8,469 bases of DNA from Verrucomicrobiota bacterium (lineage in GTDB: Bacteria; Verrucomicrobiota; Lentisphaeria; Victivallales; Victivallaceae): positions 1-8,469 of the forward strand of contig JAEWSS010000160.1 of NCBI GenBank assembly GCA_023459755.1. The letters are read 5' to 3'. The stretch's first letter is position 1; every line of letters starts with the position of its first letter. The position numbers and the translations under genes are program-made. Below are positions 6,701-8,469 of this stretch, one piece after another. Under the pieces are notes generated by a model that was not told the DNA's origin, ran no database searches, and saw only the letters and a program-made list of their open reading frames with translations.

Positions 6701-6827
6701 TTTTGCCGGAACCCCGCGAACGGAGTTCCTGAGCGCTCTGGAAAAATGCGCGGAAGTTTGCTCAAAATATAAAAACTTTTCCGGAATGGTCGTGCACGAC
6801 GATGCCGGATTCAGCTCAATGAGGTGA
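3768..6827 (+). CDS. Outer-membrane lipoprotein fusing a TolB-like propeller piece, a TolC-like channel and a TIM-barrel glycosidase-like domain
   Basis: The product is 1019 residues, starting at an ATGA overlap with the upstream gene and GGAG eight bases before. Residues 1-20 are a lipoprotein signal ending in the lipobox LTAC; Cys20 is followed by Ser, which favours the outer membrane. Residues about 60-265 are beta-rich, with a PD40/TolB-type repeat (GVFSPDGSRIAFV at 191-203, then IMNRDGTDRR at 215-224). Residues about 310-735 read as an outer-membrane efflux protein in two halves: LRNSPVILQSYYDYL, a long charged helical stretch 436-505 ending in LDLAALIGLNP, and a second helical half 612-735. 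Usual family length is near 450, so this is one full channel. Residues 752-1019 form a TIM barrel whose eight strands can be followed; strand 4 is GFDGLSIDVEPH with Glu868, strand 6 has MAYRD (937-941), and strand 7 ends at Glu968. This recalls family 18 hydrolases. Expected role: polysaccharide exit and trimming. Fusion sure, substrate unknown. Confidence 0.85.
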   Translation: MMKRLHWLMPALLLFGLTACSYRTDRFDEYVVTMQSDQFNLYRNDKPAGLDDLARPEKTPVCPENQETAVLAGNRIELGAGSGSYAVVAILSGRTPPVVQGYSDRVGKSGRDVLFSVPLDCGNAILLRREDNGDRIYQILLSLRYDTLIPIVRKNNYELFILTLRHCEKRDEWEITEFKNVTDGENDAVQGVFSPDGSRIAFVEDDRKNTATLVIMNRDGTDRRTVSANGLLPCFLASGELLFVEQSGVFRDFRVYVPGDGAIRRATDAEIAGVLRTVPSSGLREFYRRFESGGTAAPLPAALPERSETLRTLFIYGLRNSPVILQSYYDYLSLKARNTQNLFDIGPDFFMGADYLLTSNIFWDTPNNSYYVIGDRIGNDNFIRFMSGFAIPVIPNLPLRWAQRYHDNWTERYGRASILKAFNEFSGRLPRLVFDCRQAASEIDSIDRQLRRNAKRIERFQKQLASGVGTAERVIFAENIQAGLQSDRNSAAERLRQCQLDLAALIGLNPDCELVVQREPDDLERLEPLHGRRSREWFLAQGRINRQELHQIDALVQQDAATRDMGPERTRIDAVRVSISYGLGFLEWRKLVDDFLLMGVSYAVPMRMPIFFDAYYQDYDARIMALRMRKYQMDGAIQGEIASAWGDYSTENGRNIHRAKRGETLREQARIANLLQKFGTRDLMSSAPDYDEYTAEVDSIAEQMVGDGIKYERLRRLAYLYQAAGRADIFLREAVTALETAAPRSAGNVVENRGVYLWLAPDIIRSKSARDAFFERCGAGGIGLVYCYFSMEKDRIPFLKKYEPEYAFFLEGCRRRNIRVMALIGEPEWVDPARRGDMFTLLDAYNEFNGMRAEIGEKGFDGLSIDVEPHSEPGWNNGSRNRLILDYLDMLDAIGGKIGKNNLNAAVPYTYSGVPVLGSYFDLLKETADRCGSLTLMAYRDTVDGVLKKAEPILARGNLDCPVFVAVETNPVSEAGVSFAGTPRTEFLSALEKCAEVCSKYKNFSGMVVHDDAGFSSMR

Positions 6828-6831
6828 AAAT

Positions 6832-7992
6832 ATGGCGATAAATGCGTTGAATGAATCCGGTCAGCCGATAGGTATCGGCAATAAGCGGAATGTTGCGCCG
6901 GAAAAAAAGAAAAGCTCAAAAACCGGAATTGTTATTTTTGCTTTATTTCTTCTGTTGCTGGTTGGAGTGGTATTGTATCTGACACTTGCTCCCGCCGTGT
7001 GTCCGGTGCTGTACCGGATACCGGAGAGTGTCGTTTCCGCACCGGCCGGTGCGGAGGTACTCAGTGTGGTCGCGGACGGTCCGGTTGCCAAAGGTGAAGT
7101 GGTGGCCGAACTGCTGATAAGATCCGATACCGGCGGCATGTTTATTGAGCAGACCAATCTGCTGCGTGACCGGTTGATGACGATGGATGCCGAAGACGCC
7201 GCCGGCCGTGACGCCCAGGCGCAGCTGACCGCTGAGCTTGAAGGTCTGCGATCCCAAATGGCGGTTGCCGGGGCCGACGCCGGACTGGCGGCTCAGGCGC
7301 GGCGGCAAAGCGATGCGGCCTGCGAAGTTCAGCAGAAGCGTTTGGATACCGCGAAGCGTTTGTTTGAGCTGGAAGCAATCCGTCACAGCGAACTGACGGC
7401 CGCGCAGGACGATTTTGCCGCGGCCGCCGGAGAAGCGGAAAAAGCCGCGTTGACGGTCAGGAAAACCACGCTGGAAATCGAGCGATTAAAGATTCGCATC
7501 GCCGCCGCGGAAACCCGTTTGCGGAACGCAGAAGCTGCGGCTGCGTCGCGTGACGGTCGCAATGCCGTATTCCGCAGGCAGTTGGAGGAGCAGTTGACGC
7601 AGGTGGACTTTGTCCCGGGCGGCGTGGCGGTGCGGCTTCGCGCCGGCTGCGACGGAGTGGTCTGCGGCACGGGACTTCAGGTCGGCGGTCGGGTTGAAGC
7701 CGGTGCGCCGGTGGTGCGGATATACCCGAATGGCGCCGGACGTATCGAGGTGTTTGTGCCGGAGTCCATGGCCGCAGCCCTGACCAGGGAAAGCCAATTT
7801 TATGTGACAATCGGCGGCGACTCGTTCGAGGCCGTTACGACGGCGTTGTCGCCGTACATGGAAAATCTGCCCAATCCGCTGAAGGGGCAGGTGCGCAATC
7901 CGAATCTTCTGTACCGGAGGGCAACGCTGACGGTTCCGGAAAATAGCGCCGGACTGATCAACGGACAAGCCGGAACCGCGATTATGCATTGA
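6832..7992 (+). CDS. HlyD-type periplasmic adaptor (membrane-fusion protein)
   Basis: The product is 386 residues. GAGGTGA, overlapping the end of the upstream gene, serves as ribosome site, and the gap is four bases. A polar basic N-terminus of about 30 residues (KKKSSK at 25-30) precedes one membrane helix at about 31-53, giving an N-in topology. The periplasmic part shows the usual order of an adaptor: a first half lipoyl/barrel-sandwich segment (about 65-95, VVSAPAGAEVLSVVADG), an Ala/Glu/Gln-rich coiled-coil hairpin (about 103-258), the second half lipoyl segment (about 265-298, VRLRAGCDGVVCGTG then GGRVEAGAPVVRIYP), and a short beta-barrel domain to the end. No PilZ domain is present, unlike the alginate protein Alg44, so cyclic di-GMP control would have to come from elsewhere. 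Context places it between the outer-membrane channel encoded upstream and the glycosyltransferase encoded downstream. Confidence 0.9.
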   Translation: MAINALNESGQPIGIGNKRNVAPEKKKSSKTGIVIFALFLLLLVGVVLYLTLAPAVCPVLYRIPESVVSAPAGAEVLSVVADGPVAKGEVVAELLIRSDTGGMFIEQTNLLRDRLMTMDAEDAAGRDAQAQLTAELEGLRSQMAVAGADAGLAAQARRQSDAACEVQQKRLDTAKRLFELEAIRHSELTAAQDDFAAAAGEAEKAALTVRKTTLEIERLKIRIAAAETRLRNAEAAAASRDGRNAVFRRQLEEQLTQVDFVPGGVAVRLRAGCDGVVCGTGLQVGGRVEAGAPVVRIYPNGAGRIEVFVPESMAAALTRESQFYVTIGGDSFEAVTTALSPYMENLPNPLKGQVRNPNLLYRRATLTVPENSAGLINGQAGTAIMH

Positions 7993-8000
7993 GGCGCGTC

Positions 8001-8469
8001 ATGGATATATTTACCGTATTGGACCCGGTCAGGACTTATATTGCGGATACATTGTCTTCGCTGGCGGACTGGAAAGTGCTGCTGTTGTTCTGTCCGCTGG
8101 TATTGTACGAGGCAATTCGCTATACCGCGCCGATCCCGATCATGATGGTGATGCATATTTGCGGCTGGTGGAAGGACGATTCCGCCGAAAAGACGGAATT
8201 CATGAAACGCAATCCAGCGGTCAGTATTGTGATCGCGGGGCGGAATGAGGCGGAGATTATCTCGTCCACCATCGAGTCGCTGTTGGCTTTGCCCTACCGC
8301 AACCGCGAGATAATTGTGGTGGACGACAACAGCACTGACGGTATGTACGACGTTTGCCGCGAATACGAGAGACGCGGGGTGATCCGGCTTTTTCGCAACA
8401 ATGAAAGCTCCGGCCGGGTGGGGCGTCCGGTGGCGTCGAACATCGGTCTGCATCATGCCAAAGGTGAGT
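8001..8469 (+). CDS. Membrane-associated family 2 glycosyltransferase, probable polysaccharide synthase (3' end outside window)
   Basis: The frame is open from the ATG at 8001 to the window edge (156 residues); GAGG at 7991-7994, overlapping the upstream stop, sits six bases before the start. One or two hydrophobic helices occupy about residues 24-54 and would anchor the N-terminus in the inner membrane. The family 2 fold begins at VSIVIAGRNEAEIISSTIESL (from residue 74), with the nucleotide-binding EIIVVDDNSTDG (103-114) and the later GRPVASNIGLHHAKGE (141-156), matching the segment just before the DxD motif. The catalytic Asp, QxxRW-type motif and any C-terminal membrane helices or PilZ domain are outside the window. 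By analogy with PgaC, Alg8 and cellulose synthases, it is expected to polymerise a sugar from a nucleotide donor on the cytoplasmic side and pass it outwards. Which sugar cannot be told from this part. Confidence 0.9.
   Translation, partial: MDIFTVLDPVRTYIADTLSSLADWKVLLLFCPLVLYEAIRYTAPIPIMMVMHICGWWKDDSAEKTEFMKRNPAVSIVIAGRNEAEIISSTIESLLALPYRNREIIVVDDNSTDGMYDVCREYERRGVIRLFRNNESSGRVGRPVASNIGLHHAKGE

Noticed and set aside
7800..8456. 218-residue open frame on the minus strand
   Set aside because: It is antisense to the end of the adaptor and the start of the glycosyltransferase, both well supported; no domain or ribosome site.
1..8469. CRISPR arrays, insertion sequences, tRNA or rRNA genes
   Set aside because: No regularly spaced repeats, transposase-like proteins, terminal inverted repeats with target duplications or cloverleaf sequences were found on either strand.

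Overview
The window reads as part of a Gram-negative bacterial chromosome: it encodes an outer-membrane-type lipoprotein, a TolC-like channel and a periplasmic adaptor, coding regions are GC-rich and intergenic stretches AT-rich. The style (strong AGGAG ribosome sites, secreted multi-domain phosphoesterase, GC-rich genes with AT-rich promoters) would fit the PVC group, for example Lentisphaerota, but no marker gene is present and this taxonomic guess is weak.

Left part (1-1914). A secreted phosphoesterase, cut by the left edge, is read leftwards from about 926. A 222-base divergent intergenic region holds its promoter, and two dyad symmetries sit at the probable transcription starts on either side. 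To the right is a pair of small membrane-protein genes, a DUF4234 protein (1149-1493) overlapped by a DUF2752 protein (1471-1914), probably translationally coupled.

Middle (1915-2367). A 453-base gap without a convincing gene holds a good promoter (2048-2075) and about 285 bases of potentially structured leader in front of the next operon.

Right part (2368-8469). Four tightly packed genes on the + strand (junctions: 4-base overlap, 4-base gap, 8-base gap) form what looks like a synthase-dependent exopolysaccharide machine. They are: a cytoplasmic regulator made of a receiver domain, a TackOD1-like zinc-ribbon module and a degenerate GGDEF domain that keeps an RxxD inhibitory site; a 1019-residue outer-membrane lipoprotein that fuses a TolB-like propeller piece, a TolC-like channel and a TIM-barrel glycosidase-like domain; an HlyD-type membrane-fusion protein; and a family 2 glycosyltransferase with N-terminal membrane segment, cut by the right edge. 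The inferred working model is that the glycosyltransferase polymerises and exports a polysaccharide through the inner membrane, the HlyD-like protein bridges the periplasm, the lipoprotein supplies the outer-membrane exit and trims the polymer, and the receiver/TackOD1/GGDEF-like protein senses phosphorylation and/or cyclic di-GMP. The logic resembles Pel, alginate and PNAG systems, but the part list matches none of those known to me. This is the most likely undescribed system in the window.
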